Assembly (NCBI GenBank): GCA_009881125.1
Contig: WXFH01000019.1
Span: forward strand, 186,001-250,000
Direction of reading: 5' to 3'
Length of the DNA stretch: 64,000 bases
Origin: Acidaminobacter sp.
Lineage (GTDB): Bacteria > Bacillota_A > Clostridia > Peptostreptococcales > Acidaminobacteraceae
Positions 16,222 to 24,663 of this stretch are shown here, piece by piece (the stretch's first letter is position 1; each line of letters opens with the position of its first letter). A program made the translations under genes and the position numbers. The notes under the pieces were generated by a model. It was not told the DNA's origin. It did no database searches and saw nothing but the letters and a program-made list of their open reading frames with translations.

Positions 16222-17529
16222 ATGTGGAATAGACGTCGTTTGATTGTGATATCTTTTGATGGGCTTGCTGATCAGGATTTTGAGACTGTTTCGGCTATGC
16301 CTGCCTTTGGCAGGCTGATTAACAGAGCGGCATGGCATAAAAGTGTTGAAAGCATTTATCCTTCGCTGACTTATCCCGCTCACGCCACAATTGTGACAGG
16401 GCGGCTGCCCAAAGATCACGGCATTGTGAACAATACGCTTTTTCAACCGGGGAGACCGTCGCCGGACTGGTTTTGGAGTCGTCGTTACCTAATGGGAGAT
16501 ACAATTTACGACGCGGCGGCCAGGGCGGGGATGAGGACAGCGGCTTTGCTTTGGCCGGTGACAGCCGGAGCCGGAATTCACTACAACATGCCTGAAGTCC
16601 TGGCCAACCGTCCCTGGGAAAATCAGATTCTGGTTTCTCTTAGGTCCGGATCTCCCGGTTACCAGTTCGAGATGAATCGAAGGTTCGGGAAACTCAGACA
16701 TGGCACAGATCAGCCGGCGCTGGACCATTTCACCCATCAGTCGCTCATGGCGACTTTGGAAGAGAAACGACCTGACCTGATTCTGGTCCACTACACGGAT
16801 CTTGACTCCCAGCGTCACGATTATGGATTCAATTCCAAAATGGCCGCTGAAGCATTGAAACGTCATGACCGCAGGCTGGGAGATATTTTGGATTGGATTG
16901 AGAACCAGCCGGATTCCGAAGTCTATGGCATCTGCGTACTGGGGGACCACAGCAGCCTGGATGTGGAGCGCGTCGTTAATCTGAATCCCCTTTTTATTGA
17001 AAGAGGATTGATTCAGCTGGACCATAAAGGGCGCCTCAAGGATTACAGGGCGCTGATGAAATCTGCGGATGGCTCAGCGTATCTCTATGTCAAAGGTCCT
17101 GAGCTGGAGCACGTCAAAGCCCATGTGAGAAAGATCGTCGAAGATTTTGCCCGGGAAGAGGAGGCCATTGAGGCGATTTATCACCACAGAGAAATTATGG
17201 CGTTTGGCGCAGATCCAGGCGCGTATCTTATGCTGGAAGCTTCAAAAGGATATTATTTCAATGATCGCTTGGAAGCCGCAGATCCGGTTGAGGAAATTAC
17301 TGACCTGACGGTGAGGGGAGAGCCTTTCTATCACTGGAATACCCATGGCTTCTCACCGCTGAAGCCAAAATACAACACAGTTTGGATCATGGCTGGAGAC
17401 GGAATAAAGGCGGGAGAAATTACTACGCCTATGTCACTGTTGGATGAAGCGCCGACATTTGCCGGCTGGCTTGGGGTTGAACTGGAAGGTGCTGTCAGAG
17501 GCCCGCTCTCGTGTCTTGAATCAGAGTAA
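16222..17529 (+). CDS. Alkaline phosphatase superfamily (NPP-type) phosphodiesterase
   Basis: 435 residues from ATG 16222, with GGAGGTG 6 nt upstream. The NPP/autotaxin-like fold is clear. Metal ligand Asp lies in VISFDGL; the nucleophile Thr region is YPSLTYPAHATIVTG; TDLDSQRHDYG and VLGDHSSLD carry the remaining metal Asp/His residues; the final His is in WNTHGFSP. These enzymes hydrolyse nucleotide or lipid phosphodiesters or phosphonates. No signal peptide is visible, so it is probably cytosolic. It sits about 90 bp ahead of an MFS transporter in the same direction; a shared role in uptake and breakdown is possible but unproven. Confidence 0.85.
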   Translation: MWNRRRLIVISFDGLADQDFETVSAMPAFGRLINRAAWHKSVESIYPSLTYPAHATIVTGRLPKDHGIVNNTLFQPGRPSPDWFWSRRYLMGDTIYDAAARAGMRTAALLWPVTAGAGIHYNMPEVLANRPWENQILVSLRSGSPGYQFEMNRRFGKLRHGTDQPALDHFTHQSLMATLEEKRPDLILVHYTDLDSQRHDYGFNSKMAAEALKRHDRRLGDILDWIENQPDSEVYGICVLGDHSSLDVERVVNLNPLFIERGLIQLDHKGRLKDYRALMKSADGSAYLYVKGPELEHVKAHVRKIVEDFAREEEAIEAIYHHREIMAFGADPGAYLMLEASKGYYFNDRLEAADPVEEITDLTVRGEPFYHWNTHGFSPLKPKYNTVWIMAGDGIKAGEITTPMSLLDEAPTFAGWLGVELEGAVRGPLSCLESE

Positions 17530-17622
17530 GTTGTTGGAATTCTCAAGTACATAAGAAATTTGCCGTGCGCCGCTGATTCTGTCATTTGGAGTTGAAAGGA
17601 ATTGAGAGAGAGGGGATCGCCT

Positions 17623-18879
17623 ATGATGAAGCTGACAAAGATAGAAAAAAGCTGGGCGCTTTATGACTGGGCCAACAGCGCCTATAGTATGACCATTACA
17701 TCCACCATCATGCCGCTCTATTTCAAAATGGTGTTTGAAGATGTGGGGTCGGCGACGACGTCAACCGCTTACTGGGGCTACGCCAATTCAATTGCGACGC
17801 TGTTTTTGGCGATGCTGGCGCCGGTGCTGGGTACAATTGCAGATTATATGGGGCTTAAAAAGCGATTTTTTGTGACTTTCGTACTGATTGGAATCGCAGC
17901 GACGGCATTTTTGTCGCTCATTCCCGAGTCCTATTGGTGGGGGCTGTTGGTGGTCTACATATTGACGGCGATTGGTTTCTCCGGGGCGAATGTATTCTAT
18001 GATGCCTTTTTGGTGGATATCACGCCGGCTGAACGCATGGACCGCGTCTCAACAACGGGGTTCGCAATGGGCTATATAGGAAGCACGATCCCTTTCATCC
18101 TGTGCATGGCGGTAGTTGTAGGTTCCCAGATGGGCTGGCTGCCATTGTCCATTGGGGCAGCGTTTAGAATTTCCTTCATCATCACTGCGATTTGGTGGGG
18201 CGTGTTTACCATACCGCTCATCAAAAATGTCCGCCAGGTCCACGGTATACCCATTGAGTCAAAACCCGTCTCGAGAAGCTTCAAGCGGATTGCGAAGACC
18301 TTTTCCAACATCAAAGCGCACAAAAACTTGTTTACCTTCCTGATTGCCTACTTCTTCTACATAGATGGCGTGGATACCATTATTAAAATGGCGACCTCCT
18401 ACGGCTCGGACCTGGGTATAGACGCCATGAACCTGCTGGTCATCCTACTCGCGACGCAATTTGTGGCGTTCCCCTTCGCGCTGCTCTATGGCAAGCTGGC
18501 AGAACGGTTCGGCTGTAAAAGAATGCTGTTTGTTGGCATAATTACATATACTGTGATTTGTATTTACGCCTACTTCCTGGATTCAGTCCTGGATTTCTGG
18601 ATTCTGGCCATGATGGTGGGAACGTCTCAGGGCGGGATTCAAGCACTCAGCCGTTCCTATTTTGGAAAGCTGGTACCAAAGGAACAGGCCAATGAATTTT
18701 TTGGCTTCTACAATATCTTTGGTAAGTTTGCCGCGATCATGGGACCATTTCTCGTCGGCTTTGTGACTCAAATGACCGGGCGTACCAACAACGGCGTTTT
18801 CAGCATCATTTTGCTGTTTATCATTGGGGGCATATTACTCATGAGAGTGCCGGACGTTGATGAGGCAAAAGCCGCATAG
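17623..18879 (+). CDS. UMF1 family MFS transporter
   Basis: 418 residues from ATG 17623, with GAGAGGGG 7 nt upstream; an earlier TTG at 17602 is less likely. Twelve hydrophobic segments are visible. The N-terminus WALYDWANSAYSMTITSTIMPLYF is the signature of the UMF1/Atg22-like branch of the major facilitator superfamily, and the mid-loop LAERFGCKRMLFVG is an MFS loop motif. Substrates of bacterial UMF1 proteins are mostly unknown; yeast Atg22 exports amino acids. The gene ends in a strong bidirectional terminator. Confidence 0.87.
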   Translation: MMKLTKIEKSWALYDWANSAYSMTITSTIMPLYFKMVFEDVGSATTSTAYWGYANSIATLFLAMLAPVLGTIADYMGLKKRFFVTFVLIGIAATAFLSLIPESYWWGLLVVYILTAIGFSGANVFYDAFLVDITPAERMDRVSTTGFAMGYIGSTIPFILCMAVVVGSQMGWLPLSIGAAFRISFIITAIWWGVFTIPLIKNVRQVHGIPIESKPVSRSFKRIAKTFSNIKAHKNLFTFLIAYFFYIDGVDTIIKMATSYGSDLGIDAMNLLVILLATQFVAFPFALLYGKLAERFGCKRMLFVGIITYTVICIYAYFLDSVLDFWILAMMVGTSQGGIQALSRSYFGKLVPKEQANEFFGFYNIFGKFAAIMGPFLVGFVTQMTGRTNNGVFSIILLFIIGGILLMRVPDVDEAKAA

Positions 18880-18941
18880 AGAGTGAGGCGCCAGATGCCC
18901 GTGGTGAGCGGGGTCAGGCTGGACAATCTCAATGTCACATG

Positions 18942-18971
18942 AAAAAGGCACGCCGCGAGGTGTGCCTTTTT
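18942..18971 (+). terminator. Bidirectional intrinsic terminator with GNRA loop
   Basis: A 13-bp stem (one G·U pair) closes a GCGA tetraloop, with A5 on the left arm and T5 on the right. It serves the MFS gene and the convergent TIM-barrel gene. Confidence 0.88.
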
Positions 18972-19032
18972 AAGTGGGTGGTATTTTATTGGTTTGTGCG
19001 GGAAATGAAATCAATGTTATGTATCAGCGACA

Positions 19033-19707
19033 TTAAAAGATGTCATCCTGATTTCTGTATTTAATCATGATTTCTTTGAAAATTTCGCCGTTGCTGGGCG
19101 GTGTAAAGGTTATGGCGTTCGCACCGGCTTCGATGGTTCTCAAAATATCTTCCTCAGTCGGTCCGCCTGTTGCGATTATTGGCATCTCAGGATACTTTTG
19201 ACGGATCATTCGGACGATCTCAGCGGTCTTCGACGCGCCGGACACATTCAGGATGGTGGCACCGGCGTTAATTCTGGCTTCAATGTCTGTTTTTTCGGAG
19301 ACTACCGTGACGACAACGGGAATGTCTATTCGATCTCGAAGTGCTCTAATGATCTCATTTGTGGTTGGTGCGTTGACGACGACGCCCATGGCCCCTTGAA
19401 ATTCAGCATCCATGGCGAGATTTATGACGCGCTTCCCCGTTGTTGTACCGCCGCCGACACCGCTGAAGACAGGCACATCTGACGCCGTAATGATGGCGTG
19501 AGTAATGACGGGCTGAGGTGTGAAGGGATAGACGGCGATCACGGCATCCGCATTACAATTTTTGATGATAGCCACATCTGTTGAGAAAACAAGCGATTTA
19601 ATGCGTTTCCCAAAGATTTTGATCCCGCTGACTTTGTATATGGCTTCCGGGACTTTTATTATATGCTTTCTCAAATTTCCCTGTATTTCAGGAACGAATT
19701 CTTTCAT
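19033..19707 (-). CDS. Conserved TIM-barrel protein of unassigned function
   Basis: 224 residues, with AAAGGGG 8 nt before the ATG. The pattern of alternating strands and helices is a phosphate-binding beta/alpha barrel. GVGGGTTTGKRV is near residue 85, GATILNVSGASKTAEIV near residue 152, and the terminal phosphate-grip segment is IIATGGPTEEDILRTIEAGANAITFTPP. Resemblance to IMP dehydrogenase, ThiG or aldolase barrels is structural only; no catalytic signature lets me name a reaction. It is monocistronic, divergent from lpdA, with an extended -10 promoter candidate. Confidence 0.7.
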   Translation of the reverse strand: MKEFVPEIQGNLRKHIIKVPEAIYKVSGIKIFGKRIKSLVFSTDVAIIKNCNADAVIAVYPFTPQPVITHAIITASDVPVFSGVGGGTTTGKRVINLAMDAEFQGAMGVVVNAPTTNEIIRALRDRIDIPVVVTVVSEKTDIEARINAGATILNVSGASKTAEIVRMIRQKYPEMPIIATGGPTEEDILRTIEAGANAITFTPPSNGEIFKEIMIKYRNQDDIF

Positions 19708-19795
19708 GATGCATCCCCTTTCTGGCGGTAGTTTTTTATCTTTGTATATAATCCATAAGTACAGACAGCTCGCAATATTAAAATTTTCTGATATT

Positions 19796-19804
19796 ATTAT
19801 AGCA
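19796..19804 (-). promoter_or_regulatory. Extended -10 promoter element for the TIM-barrel gene
   Basis: TGCTATAAT on the minus strand (19804-19796), about 90 bp upstream of the start codon. No good -35 box accompanies it, as is common for extended -10 promoters. Confidence 0.4.
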
Positions 19805-19843
19805 TATGGTATTTAATCAAATGAAATATTAAGGAGGCACCTC

Positions 19844-21244
19844 ATGGAAAAAGATTTGTTGATCATAGGCGGCGGCCCAGGTGGCTACGTTGCTGCAATT
19901 CGTGCGGCTCAACTCGGTATGGATGTCGCGCTTGTCGAAGCGGACCGGCTTGGCGGCACGTGTCTGAACCGCGGCTGTATTCCGACCAAAGCCCTTTATG
20001 CCAACGCTCAGCTCATGGATAAGTTTGCCCACGCAGAAAGCTTTGGCATTACCGTGGATGGTTACAAAATGGATATGGGTCGTGTCATGGACCGTAAAGC
20101 CAGTGTTGTTGACCAGCTGGTAAAAGGAACGGACAAAGTCGTGGAAGACAACGGCGTACTGATCATGAGAGGCTTCGCTGCCTTTAAGAGCGCCGAGGCC
20201 GTTGAGGTAAAACTGCATGACGGTACGACAGAACTGGTCAAGGCCAAACATATCATTATTGCCACAGGCTCAGTGCCTTCATCACCGCCGGTTCCGGGCA
20301 ATGACTTGCCTGGGGTCATAGACAGCGATCAATTGCTTGAGCTCAGAGAGCTTCCAAAGCGCATGGTTGTTGCGGGCAGCGGCGTTATAGGCATGGAATT
20401 CGCTTCTATCTACAATTCTTTTGGCTCTGAAGTCACGGTCATTTCATCGACCCTACTGAAGCGCATTGACAAGGATATTGTCAAGCGACTTCCGCCAATT
20501 CTGAAGAAGCGCGGACTTAAGCTGCATGACGGCGCGCGCGCCAAAGAGATTAAAAAGACAGAGACCGGGCTTTTAATGATTGCCACTAACAAAAAAGGTG
20601 AGACCATTGAGGTTGAAGCAGACGTTATTTTGATGGCAGTTGGCAGAAGAGCGTTTGTGGATGGTCTCAACCTCGAAGCTGCCGGCGTCATTTTTGACGG
20701 CACCGGAATCCCGGTAGACAACAAGTTTCAGACGAATGTACCAAACATCTATGCTATTGGAGATGTACTGGGCGGCGTCATGCTGGCTCACGTGGCGTCC
20801 CATCACGGCATTGCCTGTGTTGAAGCCATTGTAACGGGTGAAGCGCCTAAGCACGGATCCACAGTTCCGGACTGTATCTTTATTGACCCTCAGATTGCCT
20901 ACGCAGGTCTTACGGAAGAGCAGGCAGTGGCTAAAGGCTGCGAGATTAAAACCGGAAAATTTAATTTCGTCGCAAACGGAAAAGCATTGTCCATGGGTGA
21001 AACGGACGGCTTTGTCAAAGTGATCGCGGATGCGTCCACACTGAAAATTCTTGGCGTGCACATCATGGGACCTCACGCTTCGGATTTGATTCACGAGGCT
21101 TCGCTGGCAATCGATCAGCATATGGATGTCCATGCGATCGGACAATCCATTCACGCCCATCCAACTCTGGCGGAAGCGCTTCATGAAGCCGTACTCAATG
21201 TCACGGACTCTGCGATTCATATTTCACCGACTAAAAAGAAATAA
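19844..21244 (+). CDS. lpdA: Dihydrolipoyl dehydrogenase
   Basis: 466 residues, with AAGGAGG 7 nt before the ATG. The FAD-binding GGGPGGYVAAIRAAQLG is at the N-terminus. The redox-active disulfide motif GGTCLNRGCIPTKAL is near residues 38-52. The NAD-binding VVAGSGVIGMEFA is mid-protein, and the dimer-interface HAHPTLAEAL carries the catalytic His. It reoxidises dihydrolipoyl groups of 2-oxoacid dehydrogenase, acetoin or glycine-cleavage complexes. No E1/E2, lipoyl-carrier or gcv genes are adjacent and there is no N-terminal lipoyl domain, so its partner complex is encoded elsewhere. Its own terminator follows, so it is probably monocistronic. Confidence 0.95.
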   Translation: MEKDLLIIGGGPGGYVAAIRAAQLGMDVALVEADRLGGTCLNRGCIPTKALYANAQLMDKFAHAESFGITVDGYKMDMGRVMDRKASVVDQLVKGTDKVVEDNGVLIMRGFAAFKSAEAVEVKLHDGTTELVKAKHIIIATGSVPSSPPVPGNDLPGVIDSDQLLELRELPKRMVVAGSGVIGMEFASIYNSFGSEVTVISSTLLKRIDKDIVKRLPPILKKRGLKLHDGARAKEIKKTETGLLMIATNKKGETIEVEADVILMAVGRRAFVDGLNLEAAGVIFDGTGIPVDNKFQTNVPNIYAIGDVLGGVMLAHVASHHGIACVEAIVTGEAPKHGSTVPDCIFIDPQIAYAGLTEEQAVAKGCEIKTGKFNFVANGKALSMGETDGFVKVIADASTLKILGVHIMGPHASDLIHEASLAIDQHMDVHAIGQSIHAHPTLAEALHEAVLNVTDSAIHISPTKKK

Positions 21245-21271
21245 CTGTGATCTGAAGAGGGCTGTGAAAAT

Positions 21272-21309
21272 GGCGCACCGGAGGAGTTTGGGATGGTGCG
21301 CCGTTTTTT
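21272..21309 (+). terminator. Intrinsic terminator of lpdA
   Basis: GGCGCACC (21272-21279) pairs with GGTGCGCC (21295-21302), followed by six T residues (21304-21309). Confidence 0.9.
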
Positions 21310-21335
21310 ATAATGACAAACTGGAGAGTTAAAAA

Positions 21336-23093
21336 GTGGGGATGGCCATGCGGGCAGAGACATTAGGAAAATTGCTTACGCCATTTGGAGCCGGTATTAT
21401 TGTACTGGACGATAAGCAGCGTCTATTATGGATGAACCAAGCCGTTAAAACGTTTTTTGACACGACCGGGAGAACGTTTAAGGAATTTTTTCCATACGAG
21501 ATTGACCTGACCGTTGATCAGGTGGTGACATTGCATGATCCGGAGGGGCATCAGTACCTGATTAGCGTGACAAAAATAATTGACGCTAATCCGTGTCATA
21601 CGGTCATCAGCCTTCAGAGGCCCAGTGATTTTAATTATTCTGCCACAAAGAGTTATTGTCTTGAGACAGCGCTGGATCAAATCAATGATGGTGTGGTTAT
21701 TTCTGATTTTGAGGGAAAAATCGTACTCTACAATCGCGCAATGGAGCAGCTTGAAGAACGCAACCGCAGTGAAATGGTTGGGAAATTCATATGGGATGCA
21801 TATGGATATAAGGATCCGGCCCAGTCGGAGCATCGTCAGGTATTCAATAGTGCTGCGCCGCTGCTGGATCGTTTTAGCGCTCATGTCTATAAAAATGGCA
21901 GGCCGCTCTTTACATCCTACAGTACTTTTCCTCTTGTGAAAGATGGCGAGCGATTAGGTGTCTTCTCAATTTGCAGAAATGACACTAAGCTCAGGGAGCT
22001 ATTGGATGAAACCATTGAATTGAAAAAACGCTTTTTTGCTGCCCGAGAGGCTGAGGATGCCGCCGGTATGCTTCCGTCAAAGCCGCATGATTTCACTTCT
22101 CTGCGAACGCCGCTTAATAATGGCACACATTATACTTTCAGCGATATTATTGGGGAAGGAAATACGACCAGAAAAACGGTGAATGAAGCCAAGGCAATGG
22201 CGGTTCTGGAGTCCAACATACTCATAATTGGGGAGACCGGCACCGGCAAGGAGCTCTATGCGCAAAGCATCCATAACTACAGCAGCAGAGGGACGAAGCC
22301 ATTTATTGGGATCAACTGTGCCGCCATTCCCGAAACGCTGCTGGAAGGTATTCTGTTTGGCACAACGAAAGGCGCTTTTACAGGCGCTCTTGATAAATCC
22401 GGTTTATTTGAAGAAACAGGAAGCGGGACAGTATTTTTGGACGAGCTTAATTCTATGCCCATCAGTATGCAGACAAAACTGCTCAGGGTGCTGCAAGAAC
22501 GGAAATTTAACCGAGTTGGCGGAACGAATCTGATCACGCTTAAATGTCGTGTGATCTGCGCCATGAATGTGGATCCCGAAATATCAATAAGAGACGGAAA
22601 CCTTCGCCAGGATTTATATTTTCGGGTGGCAGGCTTAAGTCTTTACTTGCTTCCATTGAGAGAAAAGAAGGATGAATTAAAGAGCCTGATACACCATTAC
22701 ATCAAGAAATACAACAGCGCAGTCGGAAGAACAATCAGTAATGTGTCGGAGGAACTGAGCGCAGCGTTTCAATCCTATTCATGGCCGGGGAATATAAGGG
22801 AACTGGAGCATGTAGTCGAAAATTTAATGGTGCGGGCCGAGGAATCAGATACAATTCTTGAGGTTGGTCACTTGCCTGATCATCTGAGACACAGATTTTC
22901 AGAGATGGTGACAGAACCATATATTGAAGCATCCCCGGACTTGAATGAGGCACTCGGCAATCTTGAGCGCTCTATCATCCAAATGGCATTGAGGCGACGA
23001 AACGGGAATCTAACAGCCGCCTCGAAGGATCTGGGGATCATCCGGCAAAGTCTGATTTACAGAATGAAACGTCTTGGCATAGAACGGCCGTAG
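21336..23093 (+). CDS. Sigma-54-dependent PAS-domain transcriptional activator
   Basis: 585 residues from GTG 21336 (ATG 21348 is possible). Two PAS-like segments occupy about residues 5-70 and 105-215 (second: INDGVVISDFEGKIVLYNRAME). The AAA+ domain has Walker A GETGTGKE, the sigma-54 contact loop GAFTGA, Walker B GTVFLDELNSM and an arginine-finger region near DLYFRVAG. A Fis-type helix-turn-helix ends the protein (LTAASKDLGIIRQSLIYRMKRL). It activates sigma-54 promoters. A near-consensus -24/-12 promoter and palindromic upstream sites lie directly downstream, ahead of the Liv importer, which is very likely its target. The ligand of the PAS domains is not evident. Confidence 0.94.
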   Translation: MGMAMRAETLGKLLTPFGAGIIVLDDKQRLLWMNQAVKTFFDTTGRTFKEFFPYEIDLTVDQVVTLHDPEGHQYLISVTKIIDANPCHTVISLQRPSDFNYSATKSYCLETALDQINDGVVISDFEGKIVLYNRAMEQLEERNRSEMVGKFIWDAYGYKDPAQSEHRQVFNSAAPLLDRFSAHVYKNGRPLFTSYSTFPLVKDGERLGVFSICRNDTKLRELLDETIELKKRFFAAREAEDAAGMLPSKPHDFTSLRTPLNNGTHYTFSDIIGEGNTTRKTVNEAKAMAVLESNILIIGETGTGKELYAQSIHNYSSRGTKPFIGINCAAIPETLLEGILFGTTKGAFTGALDKSGLFEETGSGTVFLDELNSMPISMQTKLLRVLQERKFNRVGGTNLITLKCRVICAMNVDPEISIRDGNLRQDLYFRVAGLSLYLLPLREKKDELKSLIHHYIKKYNSAVGRTISNVSEELSAAFQSYSWPGNIRELEHVVENLMVRAEESDTILEVGHLPDHLRHRFSEMVTEPYIEASPDLNEALGNLERSIIQMALRRRNGNLTAASKDLGIIRQSLIYRMKRLGIERP

Positions 23094-23109
23094 AAGACTG
23101 GACCATTAT

Positions 23110-23191
23110 CGTATAAAAATTGTACGCGGAGCGTATAAATTTTATTGTTGAGATTACCCTTTGCATCGCTGTAGCGTATAAAAAATATACG
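23110..23191 (+). promoter_or_regulatory. Upstream activator sites for the sigma-54 regulator
   Basis: Two 17-bp palindromes of the form CGTATA-N5-TATACG occur at 23110-23126 (one mismatched pair) and 23175-23191 (perfect), with a half-site CGTATAAAT at 23132. Centres lie near 23118, 23140 and 23183, spaced 22 and 43 bp, close to whole helical turns. The right-hand site is enclosed by GCATCGC / GCGATGC (23163-23169, 23196-23202), followed by TTTCTGTTTTTT. That outer hairpin could also terminate the regulator's own transcript. The last site is about 97 bp from the -24 element. Confidence 0.65.
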
Positions 23192-23278
23192 TTATGCGAT
23201 GCTTTCTGTTTTTTGCGAAAGTTACCTCACCTTCTCATTTTCCCCGATTGTTGCACTTGTTTGGAAATAGAAACAACA

Positions 23279-23294
23279 TGGCATATAAATTGCA
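23279..23294 (+). promoter_or_regulatory. Sigma-54 (-24/-12) promoter of the Liv operon
   Basis: TGGCATATAAATTGCA matches the TGGCAC-N5-TTGCA consensus, with GG and GC exactly 12 bp apart. The start codon of the binding-protein gene is 47 bp downstream. The adjacent activator gene contains the GAFTGA loop. Confidence 0.9.
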
Positions 23295-23340
23295 TTAGAA
23301 CTATATGCAACTATTCAATTAGGATTGGGGAGGAACGATT

Positions 23341-24555
23341 ATGAAAAAAGGATTAAAAGTTTGGCTCTTGGTCTCGCTGGTCATCATACTTGGGATCTCG
23401 ATGTTTGGATGCTCTCAGCCCGCGGAAACACCGGCAGCAGAAGAACCGAGCAGTGAGCCTGCAGCACCTGCTGAAAGCTCGGAACCAATCAGAATTGGCT
23501 TTTTTGCGCCGGTAACTGGTGCTGCAGCGTCGGATGGCAAAAGTGCGACACAGTCAGCAGAACTTGCCGTCAAGCTTATTAATGACGGCGGCGGAATCAA
23601 TGGAAGACCTGTCGAACTCGTCAAGTATGATGATGGCTTGGACACTAAGCAAGCAGTCAACATCGCGCAAAAACTTACAACCAAAGACAACGTCGTCGCT
23701 GTAGTCAGCGGCAGCTACAGCGGACCGACTCGTGTTGCAGCACCTATTTTCCAAGAAGCCGGTATGCCTATGCTGTCTGCCTACGCGATTCACCCGGATG
23801 TCACCGGTTCAGGTGACTTCGTCTTCTCGCAGTCCTTTTCAGGATCCGTACAAGGTCGCGCTGGCGGCGTTGTAGCTGTGGATATGCTGGGTGCTAAGAG
23901 GATTTCTATTCTGGCTGTAGACATTGACTTTGGAAAAACCTTATCTGAGGCTTTCACTGCTTATGCCGAAGCAAACGGCGCAGAAATAGTGTCAATGGAT
24001 ACTTTTGGAATGCCTGAAACAGAGTTTTCTCCGGTGCTGACAAAAATTAAGGAAACCGTAAAACCGGACCTGCTTTACATTGCATGCTATCCTTCTCACG
24101 GAACTGAGATTGCGAGACAATCCAAGCGCCTCGGTCTGGATGTTCAAATTCTTGGAACAGAGGGCATTGACTCATATCAGTTCCTGGAAGTTGCGAAGGA
24201 AGACGCTGAAGGTGTCATCATTACAACTAACATGAACAGAGACAGCGAAAGTGATGCAGTCAAGAATTACATTGCAGGCTATAAAGCGGCGTACAATATG
24301 CAGCCAGACATGGTCGGCGCTTCTACTTATGACGCCTTTGAAACTTTATTTAAGGTTATCGCTGAAGTTGGCACTGATCCCGTCGCTATGAGAGATGCCA
24401 TCAAAGGCTTGAAAGACTTTGAAACAGTCACAGGCAGATTGATTGAATATGCACCATCCAGGGTTGCGGTCAAGCCGGTACAGATTCAGATTGTCAAGGA
24501 CGGCGAATTCCACTACTACAACGAAATTACGGATGACGCAATTATCAGAGACTAG
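23341..24555 (+). CDS. ABC transporter substrate-binding lipoprotein (Liv/amino-acid type)
   Basis: 404 residues, with GGGGAGGA before the ATG. A signal sequence ends at a lipobox (MFGC, Cys near residue 23), followed by a Pro/Ala/Glu-rich linker to residue 45. The mature part is a Peripla_BP_6 two-lobe domain: IRIGFFAPVTGAAASDGKSA, VNIAQKLTTKDNVVAVVSG, then the lobe-2 segment AKRISILAVDIDFGKTLSEAF. It is a cell-surface receptor feeding the LivHMGF importer. The family binds branched-chain amino acids but also amides, urea or aromatic acids, so the substrate is not fixed. It is first in the sigma-54 operon and separated from livH by a strong hairpin. Confidence 0.92.
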   Translation: MKKGLKVWLLVSLVIILGISMFGCSQPAETPAAEEPSSEPAAPAESSEPIRIGFFAPVTGAAASDGKSATQSAELAVKLINDGGGINGRPVELVKYDDGLDTKQAVNIAQKLTTKDNVVAVVSGSYSGPTRVAAPIFQEAGMPMLSAYAIHPDVTGSGDFVFSQSFSGSVQGRAGGVVAVDMLGAKRISILAVDIDFGKTLSEAFTAYAEANGAEIVSMDTFGMPETEFSPVLTKIKETVKPDLLYIACYPSHGTEIARQSKRLGLDVQILGTEGIDSYQFLEVAKEDAEGVIITTNMNRDSESDAVKNYIAGYKAAYNMQPDMVGASTYDAFETLFKVIAEVGTDPVAMRDAIKGLKDFETVTGRLIEYAPSRVAVKPVQIQIVKDGEFHYYNEITDDAIIRD

Positions 24556-24598
24556 TGGCGAGGAAACACCACAACTGGACAATATGATCGATAGGTGA

Positions 24599-24627
24599 CT
24601 GAAGGCGCGCCCTTGGCGCGCCTTCAG
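24599..24627 (+). promoter_or_regulatory. Intercistronic hairpin between binding-protein and permease genes
   Basis: CTGAAGGCGCGCC (24599-24611) and its exact complement (24615-24627) form a 13-bp GC-rich stem with a 3-nt CTT loop. No T run follows. It probably protects the 3' end of the binding-protein message or partly terminates, lowering permease expression. Confidence 0.75.
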
Positions 24628-24663
24628 CAAACAGACCACATTTTTCGAAAGGATGTGATATCC

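Noticed and set aside
20573..21220. Minus-strand open frame of 215 codons opposite lpdA
   Set aside because: Antisense shadow with no coding signals.
24599..24627. Cloning-linker artefact, since the hairpin contains two GGCGCGCC (AscI) sites
   Set aside because: The flanking sequence is continuous coding context on both sides, and an equivalent hairpin occurs in the TAXI operon; it is better read as a natural stem-loop.
24595..24663. Upstream extension of livH through the intercistronic hairpin
   Set aside because: The extension reads through a perfect 13-bp stem and has no RBS; TTG 24664 gives the family-normal length.
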